DNA from: Flavobacterium pectinovorum
GTDB lineage: Bacteria; Bacteroidota; Bacteroidia; Flavobacteriales; Flavobacteriaceae
NCBI RefSeq assembly: GCF_022802975.1
Contig: NZ_JAFEVZ010000015.1
Coordinates: 48,649 to 112,648, forward strand
Reading direction: 5' to 3'
DNA: 64,000 nt
Shown here: in pieces, positions 17,100-25,470 of the stretch
How the letters are laid out: each line of letters begins with the position of its first letter
Position numbering within the stretch: position 1 is the first letter of the stretch
The notes under the pieces: generated by a model
The model's database searches: none
The model's input: only the letters and a program-made list of their open reading frames with translations
What the model was told of the DNA's origin: nothing
Position numbers and translations under genes: made by a program

Positions 17100-18103
17100 T
17101 ATTCAAAAACTGGTGCCACACGTGGCTTATAATCCTTCGCAACCTCAGCCATTAATCGAATATGATCCGGAGTTGTTCCGCAACAACCGCCGATGATATT
17201 AATCAAATTATCCTCTAAATATTCTTTAATGAATGCCTGAGTCTGTTCTGGTGTTTCATCATATTGTCCGAATGCGTTTGGCAATCCTGCGTTTGGATGT
17301 GCCGAAACATTAAAGCTTGTGTTATGCGCTAATGTTTTTAAATACGGTTTCAGCAAATCGGCTCCTAATGCGCAATTGAAACCAACACTCAATAACGGAA
17401 TATGTGAAACTGAAATCAGAAATGCTTCAACCGTTTGTCCGGAAAGCGTTCTTCCTGAAGCATCGGTAATCGTTCCTGAAACCATGATCGGAATATCCAG
17501 ATTACGTTCGTCTTTTACTTCTTCGATGGCAAAAAGTGCTGCTTTTGCGTTTAGTGTGTCGAAAATCGTTTCTACCAAAAGTAAATCGCAGCCTCCGTCC
17601 ATTAAAGCTTCTACCTGTTGTTTGTATGCAATCCGTAAATCATCAAAAGTTACGGCTCTGTAACCCGGATCGTTTACGTCTGGTGACATACTTGCGGTAC
17701 GGTTCGTCGGTCCGATTGAACCGGCTACAAAACGTGGTTTTTCAGGATTTTTAGCTGTGAATTCATCCGCAACTTGTCTTGCAATTTTTGCCGATTCGTA
17801 GTTTAATTCGTAAACCAGATCTTCCATGAAATAATCGGCCATACCGATTGTAGTTCCGGAAAAAGTATTGGTTTCTACGATATCCGCGCCTGCTTCGTAA
17901 TACGCAGCGTGTACATCACGAATTGCCTTTGGCTGTGTTAGGGATAATAAATCGTTGTTTCCTTTTAACGGATGCGGGAAATCTTTGAAACGCTGGCCAC
18001 GAAAATCTTCTTCTGAGAAGTTGTAGCGTTGTAACATGGTTCCCATTGCTCCGTCAAGGATTAGGATATTTTTTTTAATCGCTTCCTGAATTGTTATTGA
18101 CAT
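17099..18103 (-). CDS. metH: Methionine synthase homocysteine-binding domain (MetH1)
   Basis: 334 residues matching the N-terminal homocysteine S-methyltransferase barrel of MetH. Zinc ligands are visible as the Cys of GFNCALG and the Cys pair of GGCCGTTPDH near the C-terminus; the start region ILDGAMGTMLQRY is typical. It binds and activates homocysteine and must cooperate with MetH2 (11885-14560), which carries the methyl-THF and cobalamin domains. It is the first gene after a SAM-I riboswitch. A stand-alone homocysteine methyltransferase (betaine or S-methylmethionine type) is less likely given its neighbours and closeness to MetH. Confidence 0.93.
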   Translation of the reverse strand: MSITIQEAIKKNILILDGAMGTMLQRYNFSEEDFRGQRFKDFPHPLKGNNDLLSLTQPKAIRDVHAAYYEAGADIVETNTFSGTTIGMADYFMEDLVYELNYESAKIARQVADEFTAKNPEKPRFVAGSIGPTNRTASMSPDVNDPGYRAVTFDDLRIAYKQQVEALMDGGCDLLLVETIFDTLNAKAALFAIEEVKDERNLDIPIMVSGTITDASGRTLSGQTVEAFLISVSHIPLLSVGFNCALGADLLKPYLKTLAHNTSFNVSAHPNAGLPNAFGQYDETPEQTQAFIKEYLEDNLINIIGGCCGTTPDHIRLMAEVAKDYKPRVAPVFE

Positions 18104-18194
18104 ATCTTTTTCTTTTAGGCACTAAGACGCTAAGGTTCTAAGATGCTAAGTTTTTATTTATTATTAATTCCAAAAGTTCACTATTGCCGGCTCA

Positions 18195-18270
18195 TTAGCC
18201 CCGATGGAAGCAAATATCCTTTTATTCTGGGGTTCAGAATAAAAGATATTTGTGTACAGCGGGAACTGTT
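18195..18270. repeat. Degenerate AGCCC(C/T)GATGG intergenic element, copy A
   Basis: Contains TTAGCCCCGATGGAAG, ATCCTTTT, AAAAGATAT and ACAGCGGGA in the same order and spacing as the element at 41307-41388. It lies in the leader between the SAM-I riboswitch and metH1, so it would be part of that mRNA. Confidence 0.6.
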
Positions 18271-18369
18271 GACGGCAAAAATGCGCCAATGATTCGCTCG
18301 AAATACTGAATCTGTTTCAGTAATATTGTAGTTGTCAGGAAAAGTTTAAGAAATACTTTATGTATTTGT

Positions 18370-18482
18370 GTTATCTATCTTAAATACTGTGTTTGTAGTG
18401 TTTAAGTAGAATGTAGCACCTTCTTTATGGCAAAGGGTTGCTAAGGTTTCATTGGGTCTTTCCCTCCGCCTTTCGTGATAAC
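18370..18482 (-). promoter_or_regulatory. SAM-I (S-box) riboswitch upstream of metH1
   Basis: Read on the minus strand the aptamer has the S-box core in order: GTTATC opening P1, GGCGGAGGGA, CCCAATGAAACC, TTAGCAACCC, AAGGTGCTACATTC and GATAAC closing P1. It binds S-adenosylmethionine and lowers expression of downstream genes when SAM is plentiful. It is 267 bp before metH1. A promoter with -7 box TACCTTTG (minus strand, 18506-18513) lies about 24 nt before the aptamer. The S-box pattern is seen directly; OFF-switch behaviour is known for the class. Confidence 0.92.
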
Positions 18483-18505
18483 TTTCAATAAAATTAGGAA
18501 CGGCG

Positions 18506-18536
18506 CAAAGGTACAAAATAGCCTTTCGACTTGCAA
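18506..18536 (-). promoter_or_regulatory. Promoter of the metH1 transcription unit
   Basis: On the minus strand TACCTTTG (plus 18513 to 18506) matches the Bacteroidota -7 consensus TAnnTTTG, with a TTG about 20 nt upstream. The start point would fall a few bases before the SAM-I aptamer. Confidence 0.6.
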
Positions 18537-18595
18537 GTTTTTTTTTAGATTCTAAAACACTAAGGTTCTGAGGTTTTAAGCTTATATTTTCCGAA

Positions 18596-18632
18596 ATAAA
18601 AAAGCTCAAACCATCTAATAGTTTGAGCTTTT
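18596..18632 (-). terminator. Intrinsic terminator of the small ORF
   Basis: AAAGCTCAAAC (18601-18611) and GTTTGAGCTTT (18621-18631) form an 11-bp stem; on the minus strand it is followed by TTTTTTATT. It ends transcription of the small gene at 18699-18827. Confidence 0.8.
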
Positions 18633-18698
18633 GATTTTAAATTCTTAGTCTATAAGGCCTAAAGTCTCAGGCTTATTAATGTCATCAAAATGGGTAGT

Positions 18699-18827
18699 TT
18701 AAAAACTTCTGTCCCATTTTAGAAATGTATCCATGACTTCCTGATGATCTGTTAATTCATTATCTGTCATTTTCATTTCACTGCTAATTTTTGAATTTTC
18801 TTCCAGTAGTTGTTCGTCATTGTTCAT
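18699..18827 (-). CDS. Small acidic hypothetical protein
   Basis: A 42-codon frame beginning MNNDEQLLEEN and ending LKWDRSF, rich in Glu, Asp and Lys and predicted to be helical and soluble. It stands alone between two terminators, one belonging to it (18596-18632) and one to the ferredoxin-NADP reductase gene upstream. That layout is what a small real gene would show. No family is recognised. It could also be a chance frame within an independently transcribed small RNA. Confidence 0.5.
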   Translation of the reverse strand: MNNDEQLLEENSKISSEMKMTDNELTDHQEVMDTFLKWDRSF

Positions 18828-18945
18828 AATAGATAATTTGTTTAATACTTTCTTAAAGTTAGTATTTTATATTTGTTATTCAAAATTTATTTTTAGATTA
18901 CAAAGTTAATAAGCTTCTTATGGACAAAGATTAAGTTAACATCAA

Positions 18946-18978
18946 CAAAAAGCCCAAACTAAAAAAGTTTGGGCTTTA
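18946..18978 (-). terminator. Terminator of the sulfate-assimilation operon
   Basis: AAAGCCCAAACT (18949-18960) and AGTTTGGGCTTT (18966-18977) pair over 12 bp, followed on the minus strand by TTTTTGTTG. It lies about 50 nt after the last gene (ferredoxin-NADP reductase). Confidence 0.85.
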
Positions 18979-19027
18979 CTATCTAAAATCTTAGAAACTT
19001 AGTTGCTCAGCAACTTAGAAACTCAGA

Positions 19028-20080
19028 CTAAACTATCGCTTTCACAACTGCTTTTGGAGCTTCTTTACGAGTTCCGTCGAAACCATCAACACCAGAAACT
19101 GTCGTATATTTTAATACGTATTTTTTACCTGGATTGATGATTGCGTATGCTGCCTGACACATTAAAGTCGCTTCGTGGAAACCACAAAGGATTAGCTTTA
19201 ATTTTCCAGGGTATGTATTTACGTCTCCAATAGCGAAAATTCCCGGAATATTAGTCTGGTAATCTAATGCATTGTTTACTTTAATTGCATTTTTCTCGAT
19301 TTCTAATCCCCAGTCAGCAATTGGTCCTAATTTTGGCGTTAACCCGAAAAGTGGAATAAAGAAATCTGTTTCGATTTTACGGTGTGCTCCGTTTTCTTCG
19401 ATATCCAAAGATTCTACGTGCTCAGCACCGTTTATTCCAATTACCTCAGCTGGCGTGATCAATTTGATTTTTCCGGCTGATTTTAGTTCCTGTACTTTTT
19501 CTACAGAATCCAAAGCGCCTCTAAATTCGTTTCTACGGTGAATCAAAGTTACTTCTGAAGCTACATTGGCAAGGAAAATACTCCAGTCTAATGCTGAATC
19601 TCCTCCTCCTGCAATCACTACTCTTTTATCTCTGAATTTTTCAGGATTTTTGATGAAGTATTTTACACCTTTATCTTCATAAAATTCGATATCTTCAATA
19701 AGAGGTTTTCTTGGTTCAAAACTTCCTAAACCTCCTGCAATGGCAATTACAGGTGCGTGGAATTTCTTTCCTTTATTTGACGTTACGATAAAACTTCCGT
19801 CTTCTTGCTTTTCGATAGTTTCTGCACGCTCACCTAAAGTGAAACCTGGCTCAAACTGCTTAATCTGCTCCATTAAACCATCCACTAAATCTCCTGCCAA
19901 AACTTCCGGAAAACCAGGAATATCATAAATAGGCTTTTTTGGATACAACTCCGAAAGCTGTCCGCCCGGTTGTGGCAAAGCATCCAAAATATGGCATTTT
20001 AATTTTAATAATCCTGCCTCGAATACGGCAAATAAACCTGTTGGTCCTGCTCCAATTATAAGTATATCTGTTTTAATCAT
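19028..20080 (-). CDS. Ferredoxin-NADP reductase, thioredoxin-reductase-like type
   Basis: 350 residues from the ATG at 20080 (MIKTDILIIGAGPTGLFA); an upstream start at 20101 is possible but adds only polar residues. Two Rossmann motifs are seen, GAGPTGLFA for FAD and AGGGDSALDW for NADPH, plus GIFAIGDVNTYPGK. The CxxC redox pair of thioredoxin reductase is absent, which marks the type-2 ferredoxin/flavodoxin-NADP reductase family. It probably supplies reduced ferredoxin for the ferredoxin-type sulfite reductase encoded in the same direction upstream. Last gene of the sulfate-reduction cluster. Confidence 0.85.
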   Translation of the reverse strand: MIKTDILIIGAGPTGLFAVFEAGLLKLKCHILDALPQPGGQLSELYPKKPIYDIPGFPEVLAGDLVDGLMEQIKQFEPGFTLGERAETIEKQEDGSFIVTSNKGKKFHAPVIAIAGGLGSFEPRKPLIEDIEFYEDKGVKYFIKNPEKFRDKRVVIAGGGDSALDWSIFLANVASEVTLIHRRNEFRGALDSVEKVQELKSAGKIKLITPAEVIGINGAEHVESLDIEENGAHRKIETDFFIPLFGLTPKLGPIADWGLEIEKNAIKVNNALDYQTNIPGIFAIGDVNTYPGKLKLILCGFHEATLMCQAAYAIINPGKKYVLKYTTVSGVDGFDGTRKEAPKAVVKAIV

Positions 20081-20221
20081 TATGGTGTTGTTTATAATCA
20101 TTCTTAATAATACAAAGAAACGAATAATTTATTCTAATTTCAATGATTTTTATCATTCATTTCTTTGCGAAATTTTTTACTCTTTATTTTTTAATGAAGC
20201 CGTAATTTCGTTCATTCTTTG

Positions 20222-20274
20222 TACATCGGGTTGAAACCCGACGCTATAATATGATTCGTTCCTCCGGAACTTTT
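20222..20274. repeat. CATCGGGTT-AAACCCGACGCTA repeat, copy 1
   Basis: Opens CATCGGGTTGAAACCCGACG (an inverted repeat, CGGGTT/AACCCG), continues GCTATAATATGATTC and ends CCTCCGGAACTT. Copies 2 and 3 lie at 20957-21006 and 21068-21117, all in gaps of the cys operon and in the same orientation. Confidence 0.8.
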
Positions 20275-20277
20275 TTG

Positions 20278-20859
20278 TTATTCTTTATTCTTCAAAGAAG
20301 CTGTTATTTCATTCATCTTCTTTACTTTATCTTCAAAATCGCCTTTCAAAGTTTTTCTGTATTCATTGAGATTTTCGACCATTTTGTTGATGTCCTCCGG
20401 AATCACTTCTTCAAAAAACTCACGAAGCCTTTTGGCTGTTGTTGGTGATTTTCCGTTGGTCGAAATGGCAATTTTTACATTTCCTTTTGTTACGATTCCG
20501 CCCAGATAATAATCACATAAATCAGGCGTATCAGCAATATTGCAAATCAAATAACGCTTTCTGGACAAATCGTAAACCCTTTTATTCACCGCTAAATCAT
20601 CCGTGCAGGCAATTACCATGTGGCGTTTTTTGAGCATTTTCTTCTTGAACTTTGCTTCCGTCAGTTTAATTGAAGGATGCTTTTCTGCTAAAACTTTAAT
20701 TTCTAAATGAAAGTCAGGTGCAACCACTTCAACATTGGCATTTGGACTCGACTTTAATAAAAAAGAAAGCTTTTCCAATCCAACATTTCCTCCGCCTACA
20801 ATCAGCACATTTAGATTGTGAAGTTTTAAGAATACCGGATATAATTCGTTTTGTTCCAT
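20278..20859 (-). CDS. Precorrin-2 dehydrogenase / sirohydrochlorin ferrochelatase (siroheme synthase N-terminal domain)
   Basis: 193 residues equal to the N-terminal half of CysG (Met8p/CysG-N). The NAD-binding motif is VLIVGGGNVGLEK; ATSTNGKSPT-like residues (AISTNGKSPTTAKRLREFFE) match the active-site loop, and Asp in ADTPDLCDYY fits the catalytic Asp. It oxidises precorrin-2 and inserts iron to give siroheme for sulfite reductase. The methyltransferase half of CysG is the separate gene cobA just upstream. In Bacteroidota the two domains are usually separate. Confidence 0.9.
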   Translation of the reverse strand: MEQNELYPVFLKLHNLNVLIVGGGNVGLEKLSFLLKSSPNANVEVVAPDFHLEIKVLAEKHPSIKLTEAKFKKKMLKKRHMVIACTDDLAVNKRVYDLSRKRYLICNIADTPDLCDYYLGGIVTKGNVKIAISTNGKSPTTAKRLREFFEEVIPEDINKMVENLNEYRKTLKGDFEDKVKKMNEITASLKNKE

Positions 20860-20956
20860 TTTAATTTTTTGTTTCGCCGAAAATACTAAAATCTGACGTT
20901 ACAATTTTTATTTTATCATCGGGAAATATCCGACGTAACACCATTTTTCGTTCTTT

Positions 20957-21006
20957 TCATCGGGTTAAAACCCGACGCTACAATATGTTTCACTCCTACG
21001 GAACTT
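20957..21006. repeat. CATCGGGTT-AAACCCGACGCTA repeat, copy 2
   Basis: Nearly the same as copy 1 (TCATCGGGTTAAAACCCGAC, then TCACTCCTACGGAACTT). Just before it, 20909-20935 holds a more decayed relative. Copy 2 forms part of a roughly 110-bp tandem duplication with copy 3 (see findings). Confidence 0.8.
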
Positions 21007-21067
21007 ATCTCGAGATTTCTTTTGAAAGAAATTCTTCGTAAAATCCTTTCAACTTATTGCTTTCGCT
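21007..21067 (-). pseudogene. Duplicated 3' end of cobA
   Basis: The minus-strand sequence encodes NKLKGFYEEFLSKEISR then TAA, closely matching the true C-terminus of CobA (NKLKGFYEEFFSEESVR) that ends at 21125. It lies downstream of the real stop, separated by repeat copy 3, and has no start of its own. It is best explained by a tandem duplication of the last ~19 codons together with the adjoining repeat. It should not be translated on its own. Confidence 0.7.
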
Positions 21068-21117
21068 TTCATCGGATTAAAATCCGACGCTACAATATGT
21101 TTCACTCCTACGGAGTT
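21068..21117. repeat. CATCGGATT-AAATCCGACGCTA repeat, copy 3
   Basis: Same element with compensated arms: CGGATT pairs with AATCCG where the other copies have CGGGTT and AACCCG. The paired change suggests that the hairpin itself matters. It ends 7 bp before the cobA stop. Confidence 0.8.
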
Positions 21118-21124
21118 TTTTATT

Positions 21125-21898
21125 TTATCTAACGCTTTCTTCTGAAAAAAACTCTTCATAAAATCCTTTCAACTTATTGCTTTCACGGACTACTTCTCCG
21201 AGTACAATAATTGCCGGTGAGCTTAATTTTTTCTGCTTTACAATTTCCAAAATCGAATCTACTGTTCCAACACCCACTTTTTCTTCTGCTCTTGTTCCAT
21301 TTTGAATAATCGCTACGGGCAAATTACCTTTGTTTCCCTGCTGAAACAATTCAACAATTTGAGGCAATTTGTGCATTCCCATCAAAATCACAACTGTTGC
21401 TGATGATTGTGCTGCCAAAGCTACATCTGCTGACAATCTCCTGTCTGAAGTTGTTCCTGTAATGGCCCAAAAGCTTTCTGAAACTCCTCTCTTTGTAATC
21501 GAAATTCCCTTACTTGCCGGAACAGCTACTACAGAAGAAATTCCCGGAATTACAACTGTCTCGATTCCGAAACTTTCTGCGAATTCTATTTCTTCACTTC
21601 CTCTTCCAAAAATAAACGGATCTCCACCTTTTAACCTGACTACGTTTCCATACGTCAGTGCATTATCCACAATCAACTGATTGATCTGATCCTGCGAATA
21701 AACATGGTCTCCAATTCTTTTTCCAACAAAAATTCTGATCGCATTTTTAGGAGCGTGGCCTAAAATTTCATCATTTGCCAAGGCATCATACAAAACCACA
21801 TTCGCTTCAGCCAGTGCTTTTACACCTTTCAGCGTAAGCAATTCCGGATCGCCGGGACCTGCACCGACTAAAGTTACTTTTGGTTTGATATTAAGCAT
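21125..21898 (-). CDS. cobA: Uroporphyrinogen-III C-methyltransferase
   Basis: 257 residues, the normal size of the SUMT domain. It adds two methyl groups from SAM to uroporphyrinogen III, giving precorrin-2 for siroheme. Motifs: LVGAGPGDPELLTLKG (8-23), VVRLKGGDPFIFGRGSEE, VIPGISSVVAVPA and VILMGMHKLP. The start overlaps the end of the sulfite reductase gene by 8 bp, so translation is probably coupled. The product feeds the siroheme synthase domain encoded next. Confidence 0.95.
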   Translation of the reverse strand: MLNIKPKVTLVGAGPGDPELLTLKGVKALAEANVVLYDALANDEILGHAPKNAIRIFVGKRIGDHVYSQDQINQLIVDNALTYGNVVRLKGGDPFIFGRGSEEIEFAESFGIETVVIPGISSVVAVPASKGISITKRGVSESFWAITGTTSDRRLSADVALAAQSSATVVILMGMHKLPQIVELFQQGNKGNLPVAIIQNGTRAEEKVGVGTVDSILEIVKQKKLSSPAIIVLGEVVRESNKLKGFYEEFFSEESVR

Positions 21899-23981
21899 TC
21901 GCTAATTCTTGTGCTCTGTATTTTTCAATAGTATCAAAAAACTGAATTCCTTCCTGAATGTATTGTTTTGCAAAAGCTTCTGAAGGAGCAACAGTATTTA
22001 TTTGATATACCAATTCTCTAAATGTTGTTGCTAATTGAATTTTTCCACTTTCAACAAAAACTTTATCAAACAAATCAATAATTCCAGCATGATTGTTTGT
22101 TTTTTCATTTTCAGAAAGCAGCAATGCTTTAGCACCATTTACAAATCCTGCGTAAGCATGATAAATAGCATCTGACCATTTATTTTCGTCAAATGATTCC
22201 TGAGCAAAAGTCAGTTTATCTTTTGCTTCCAATAATAAGGTAGCCACTAAATCAATTACAACTCCGGCACATTCTCCAACTCCAACCGCTTTTACGTAGT
22301 TATCTGCGTTACCCCAGTCAATAAAATCAGCTTCAGTTAAATTGGTTACATCTGCAAAAGGTTTTAAAATTTCATAGAAATATTTTTCTCCTTTGGCATC
22401 ATAATAATTTAGGAATTTCTGTCCGCTTCCATTCGCATCAAAATCATTTAAAATAGTTCTTAATGCATCTGGTCCTCTACGGCTTGGAATTTTGATTACT
22501 TTATCAGCAAAACGTCCTTCACCGTTTCCTAAACGTCCGCCTCCTAATAAAACCTGTAAAGCCGGAGCTACCAGTTTTCCTGAATTGATAGACATTCCCT
22601 GAAATCCAATAGCAGACATATTGTGCTGACCACAAGCATTCATACAACCAGAAATTTTAATTTCAATTTCGCTGTTATTGCTGTATTGTGGATATTCTGC
22701 TTTAATCACTTTTTCTAATTCTTCTGCAATTCCGGTACTGCTCGCAATCCCCAAATTACAAGTATCAGTACCCGGGCACGCAGTGATATCACCTATAGTA
22801 TTGTAACCTAAAGCCACCATATCTAATTTTGCTAATTCCTGATAAAAGAATGGTAAATTTTCTTCTTTTATATGACGAATTACAATATTTTGACGCAATG
22901 AAAAACGCAATTCATTCGCTCCATAATTTTTAATCAGGTCAGCTAATAATCTGGCTTTATCGGTATAAAAATCTCCTAATAAAATTTTGATTCCGATAGC
23001 ATAATAACCTGCCTGTTTTTGAGCGATTACGTTTGATGCTTTCCATGCTTCATAAGCAGCAGTATCATCAATAGCTACCTGTGGAACTTCCAATAAAGGT
23101 TCCGGAATTGGTCCGTCAAAAGCAGTGGTGTCAATTTCGTATGTTTCAAAAGCGATTGCTTTTTTCTCTTTTTCAACTAAATCAAGAAAAACATCTTTTC
23201 CGATTTCTTTGATTAAGAATTTCATACGTGCTTTCATTCTTTTTGCACGTTCACCGTATCTGTCGAAAATACGAATGATTCCTTCTGCTGTTGGGATAAT
23301 TTCATTAACCGGAATAAACTCAGAAAGCAATTCGGCATGCGCTGGCTGAGATCCTAAACCTCCTCCAAAAACTACTTTGAATCCTTTTTGTCCGTCTTTA
23401 ATTTTTGGAATAAATCCTAAATCGTGTAAATAACTCAAGGCAGTATCTTCATCTGAAGAAGAGAACGAAATTTTGAATTTACGTCCCATTTCCTGACAGA
23501 TTGGGTTTCTTAATAAGTACTGGAACATTCCGTGTGCATAAGGTGTTACATCAAACGGTTCGTTTACGTCTACACCGGCTAATTCACTTCCTGTAATATT
23601 TCTAACTGTGTTTCCACAAGCTTCTCTTAATGTAATATCGTCTTTAGCTAAATTAGCCCAAAGTTCAGGCGTTCTGTCTAAACTTACGTAGTGAATCTGA
23701 ATATCCTGACGTGTTGTAATGTGCAAACGTCCTGTAGAATATTCATCAGAAACTTTCGTAATACGCACTAATTGCTCGCTCGTTACTTTACCGTAAGGCA
23801 ATTTGATACGAATCATTTGAACGCCTTCCTGACGCTGACCGTAAATTCCACGTGCTAAACGAAGGCTACGAAAACGCTCATCATCAATTTTTCCTCCTCG
23901 GAATAAATGAATCTTTTTTTCTAAATCGATAATCTCTTTCTGAACTACCGGATTTTCTATTTCTGTTCTAAAACTTTCCAT
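21891..23981 (-). CDS. Ferredoxin-type sulfite (nitrite/sulfite) reductase, siroheme protein
   Basis: 696 residues. Duplicated ferredoxin-like and siroheme domains are evident (IRIKLPYGKVTSEQL; LRFSLRQNIVIRHI). The four Cys of the [4Fe-4S]-siroheme centre are in TACPGTDTCNLG and SGCMNACGQH. It reduces sulfite to sulfide with six electrons in the cytoplasm. The context (cysD, cysN, cysH, cobA, siroheme synthase) makes sulfite, rather than nitrite, the likely substrate. The C-terminal 110 residues after about 585 form an added helical domain seen in Bacteroidota homologues; its role is unknown. Confidence 0.9.
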   Translation of the reverse strand: MESFRTEIENPVVQKEIIDLEKKIHLFRGGKIDDERFRSLRLARGIYGQRQEGVQMIRIKLPYGKVTSEQLVRITKVSDEYSTGRLHITTRQDIQIHYVSLDRTPELWANLAKDDITLREACGNTVRNITGSELAGVDVNEPFDVTPYAHGMFQYLLRNPICQEMGRKFKISFSSSDEDTALSYLHDLGFIPKIKDGQKGFKVVFGGGLGSQPAHAELLSEFIPVNEIIPTAEGIIRIFDRYGERAKRMKARMKFLIKEIGKDVFLDLVEKEKKAIAFETYEIDTTAFDGPIPEPLLEVPQVAIDDTAAYEAWKASNVIAQKQAGYYAIGIKILLGDFYTDKARLLADLIKNYGANELRFSLRQNIVIRHIKEENLPFFYQELAKLDMVALGYNTIGDITACPGTDTCNLGIASSTGIAEELEKVIKAEYPQYSNNSEIEIKISGCMNACGQHNMSAIGFQGMSINSGKLVAPALQVLLGGGRLGNGEGRFADKVIKIPSRRGPDALRTILNDFDANGSGQKFLNYYDAKGEKYFYEILKPFADVTNLTEADFIDWGNADNYVKAVGVGECAGVVIDLVATLLLEAKDKLTFAQESFDENKWSDAIYHAYAGFVNGAKALLLSENEKTNNHAGIIDLFDKVFVESGKIQLATTFRELVYQINTVAPSEAFAKQYIQEGIQFFDTIEKYRAQELANA

Positions 23982-23989
23982 TTTATTTT

Positions 23990-24070
23990 TGGCTTTAGGC
24001 TTTAAGCTGTACGCTTTAGGCTTTTTTAACTTTGTATTTTTTGCTTAAAGCCTATTGCTTAAAGCTTACA
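23990..24070. repeat. GCTTTAGGC/GCTTAAAGCC inverted-repeat element
   Basis: GGCTTTAGGCTTTAAGCTGT on one side and repeated GCTTAAAGC words (complementary) on the other flank a short AT core between cysN and the sulfite reductase gene. A related element lies at 58565-58601. It can fold into a long imperfect hairpin in the operon mRNA. Confidence 0.65.
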
Positions 24071-24079
24071 GCAGCGAAA

Positions 24080-25324
24080 CTATCTAATGAATCCTACTCC
24101 TGCTGTTGTGTTGGTTACGGCATCAATTAAAATAAAAGCACCGTTTGATTTATTTTCGTTATAAGAGTCAAAATACAACGCTTTGCTTAATTTGATACTT
24201 ACTTCTCCAATTTCATTAATTGCTAATTGTGAAGCCGGAGTAGTTCCTGAATAATCAGTCGCAATTGTATTTGTAACACTTTCAATTTTCGCTAAAACTC
24301 TATTCGTATTGTGCTGTACAAAATACTTCGCTCCAGCAACTAATTTTTTGCTGTCCATCCAGCATACAGTAGTCACAATGTCTTTTTCAATTTTTGGAAG
24401 CTCTGATGATTTTACAATCATATCGCCTCTTGTTACATTGATATCATTTTCTAATTCGATTGTAATAGAAGAACCTGCAACAGCTTCATCAAATTGTTTA
24501 TCAAAAAAGTGAATATTTGTAACCTTTGATTCTGTTAATGATGGAAGAACTGTAACGGCATCACCTATTTTAATAGAATTTCCGTATAATTTTCCGGCAT
24601 ATCCTCTAAAATCATGGTATTCCTCTGTTTTAGGACGAATTACAGTCTGAACCGGAAAACGTGCTTTTCCACTTTCAAAAACATCAGAAGAATGTAATCC
24701 TTCCAAATGTTCTAAAATAGTCTGTCCCTGATACCAAGGCATTCCATCTAATTTATCCACAACATTATCTCCTGTCAAAGCACTTAACGGAATATAACTT
24801 ACGTTTTGCTCTTTGAAAGTACTTTTCGCATTTAATGCCTGAAAATCGGCTTTGATTTTATTGAAAACTTCTTCTGAGTAATCAACCAAATCCATTTTGT
24901 TGATGGCAACGATTACCTCTTTTACTCTCAATAAATTATTGATAAAAAAGTGACGGTATGTTTGCTCTATAACTCCTTTTCTGGCATCAATCAAAATGAT
25001 AGAAACCTGAGAAGTTGAAGCTCCTGTAACCATGTTTCTTGTATATTCTACGTGGCCCGGAGTATCGGCAATAATGTAACTTTTCTTTGCAGTCGAAAAA
25101 TAAATATGAGCAACGTCAATAGTGATTCCCTGTTCTCTTTCGGCTACCAATCCGTCTGTTGCCAATGAAAAATCCAGATAATCGTATCCTTTTTGTTTAC
25201 TGCTTTTTTCGATTGCTTCAATTTTATCTGTAGTCAATGATTTTGTATCGTACAATAATCTTCCGATTAAAGTACTTTTCCCGTCATCTACACTTCCTGC
25301 TGTTGCTATTTTTAAAACGTCCAT
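24080..25324 (-). CDS. cysN: Sulfate adenylyltransferase subunit 1 (GTPase)
   Basis: 414 residues, an EF-Tu-like GTPase. G1 is AGSVDDGKST (9-18), G3 is DTPGH, G4 is NKMD and G5 includes SALTGDN. It couples GTP hydrolysis to APS formation by CysD. It lacks the C-terminal APS kinase domain found in CysNC fusions, and no cysC is present, which agrees with an APS-type (not PAPS-type) reductase in this operon. cysD lies 146 bp upstream. Confidence 0.95.
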   Translation of the reverse strand: MDVLKIATAGSVDDGKSTLIGRLLYDTKSLTTDKIEAIEKSSKQKGYDYLDFSLATDGLVAEREQGITIDVAHIYFSTAKKSYIIADTPGHVEYTRNMVTGASTSQVSIILIDARKGVIEQTYRHFFINNLLRVKEVIVAINKMDLVDYSEEVFNKIKADFQALNAKSTFKEQNVSYIPLSALTGDNVVDKLDGMPWYQGQTILEHLEGLHSSDVFESGKARFPVQTVIRPKTEEYHDFRGYAGKLYGNSIKIGDAVTVLPSLTESKVTNIHFFDKQFDEAVAGSSITIELENDINVTRGDMIVKSSELPKIEKDIVTTVCWMDSKKLVAGAKYFVQHNTNRVLAKIESVTNTIATDYSGTTPASQLAINEIGEVSIKLSKALYFDSYNENKSNGAFILIDAVTNTTAGVGFIR

Positions 25325-25470
25325 TCTGTAATATTTTGTTTCAGGTTTAAAGTTTCAGGTTTTATGCTCTCTCGAAACTTATAAATCTGTATGTTTTTGT
25401 TTTCTTGATTTTTGTTGTTGATATCTTACAATCAATTTCTAACATCTAACTTTTAACTTCTTACCAAAAA

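Noticed and set aside
11885..18103. metH broken by the insertion of defence genes
   Set aside because: Each half begins and ends exactly at domain borders with proper start and stop codons, so the split is a stable gene arrangement rather than disruption.
18358..18609. 83-codon frame on the minus strand
   Set aside because: It lies across the promoter and the SAM-I aptamer; the sequence is explained by conserved riboswitch elements, not by codons.
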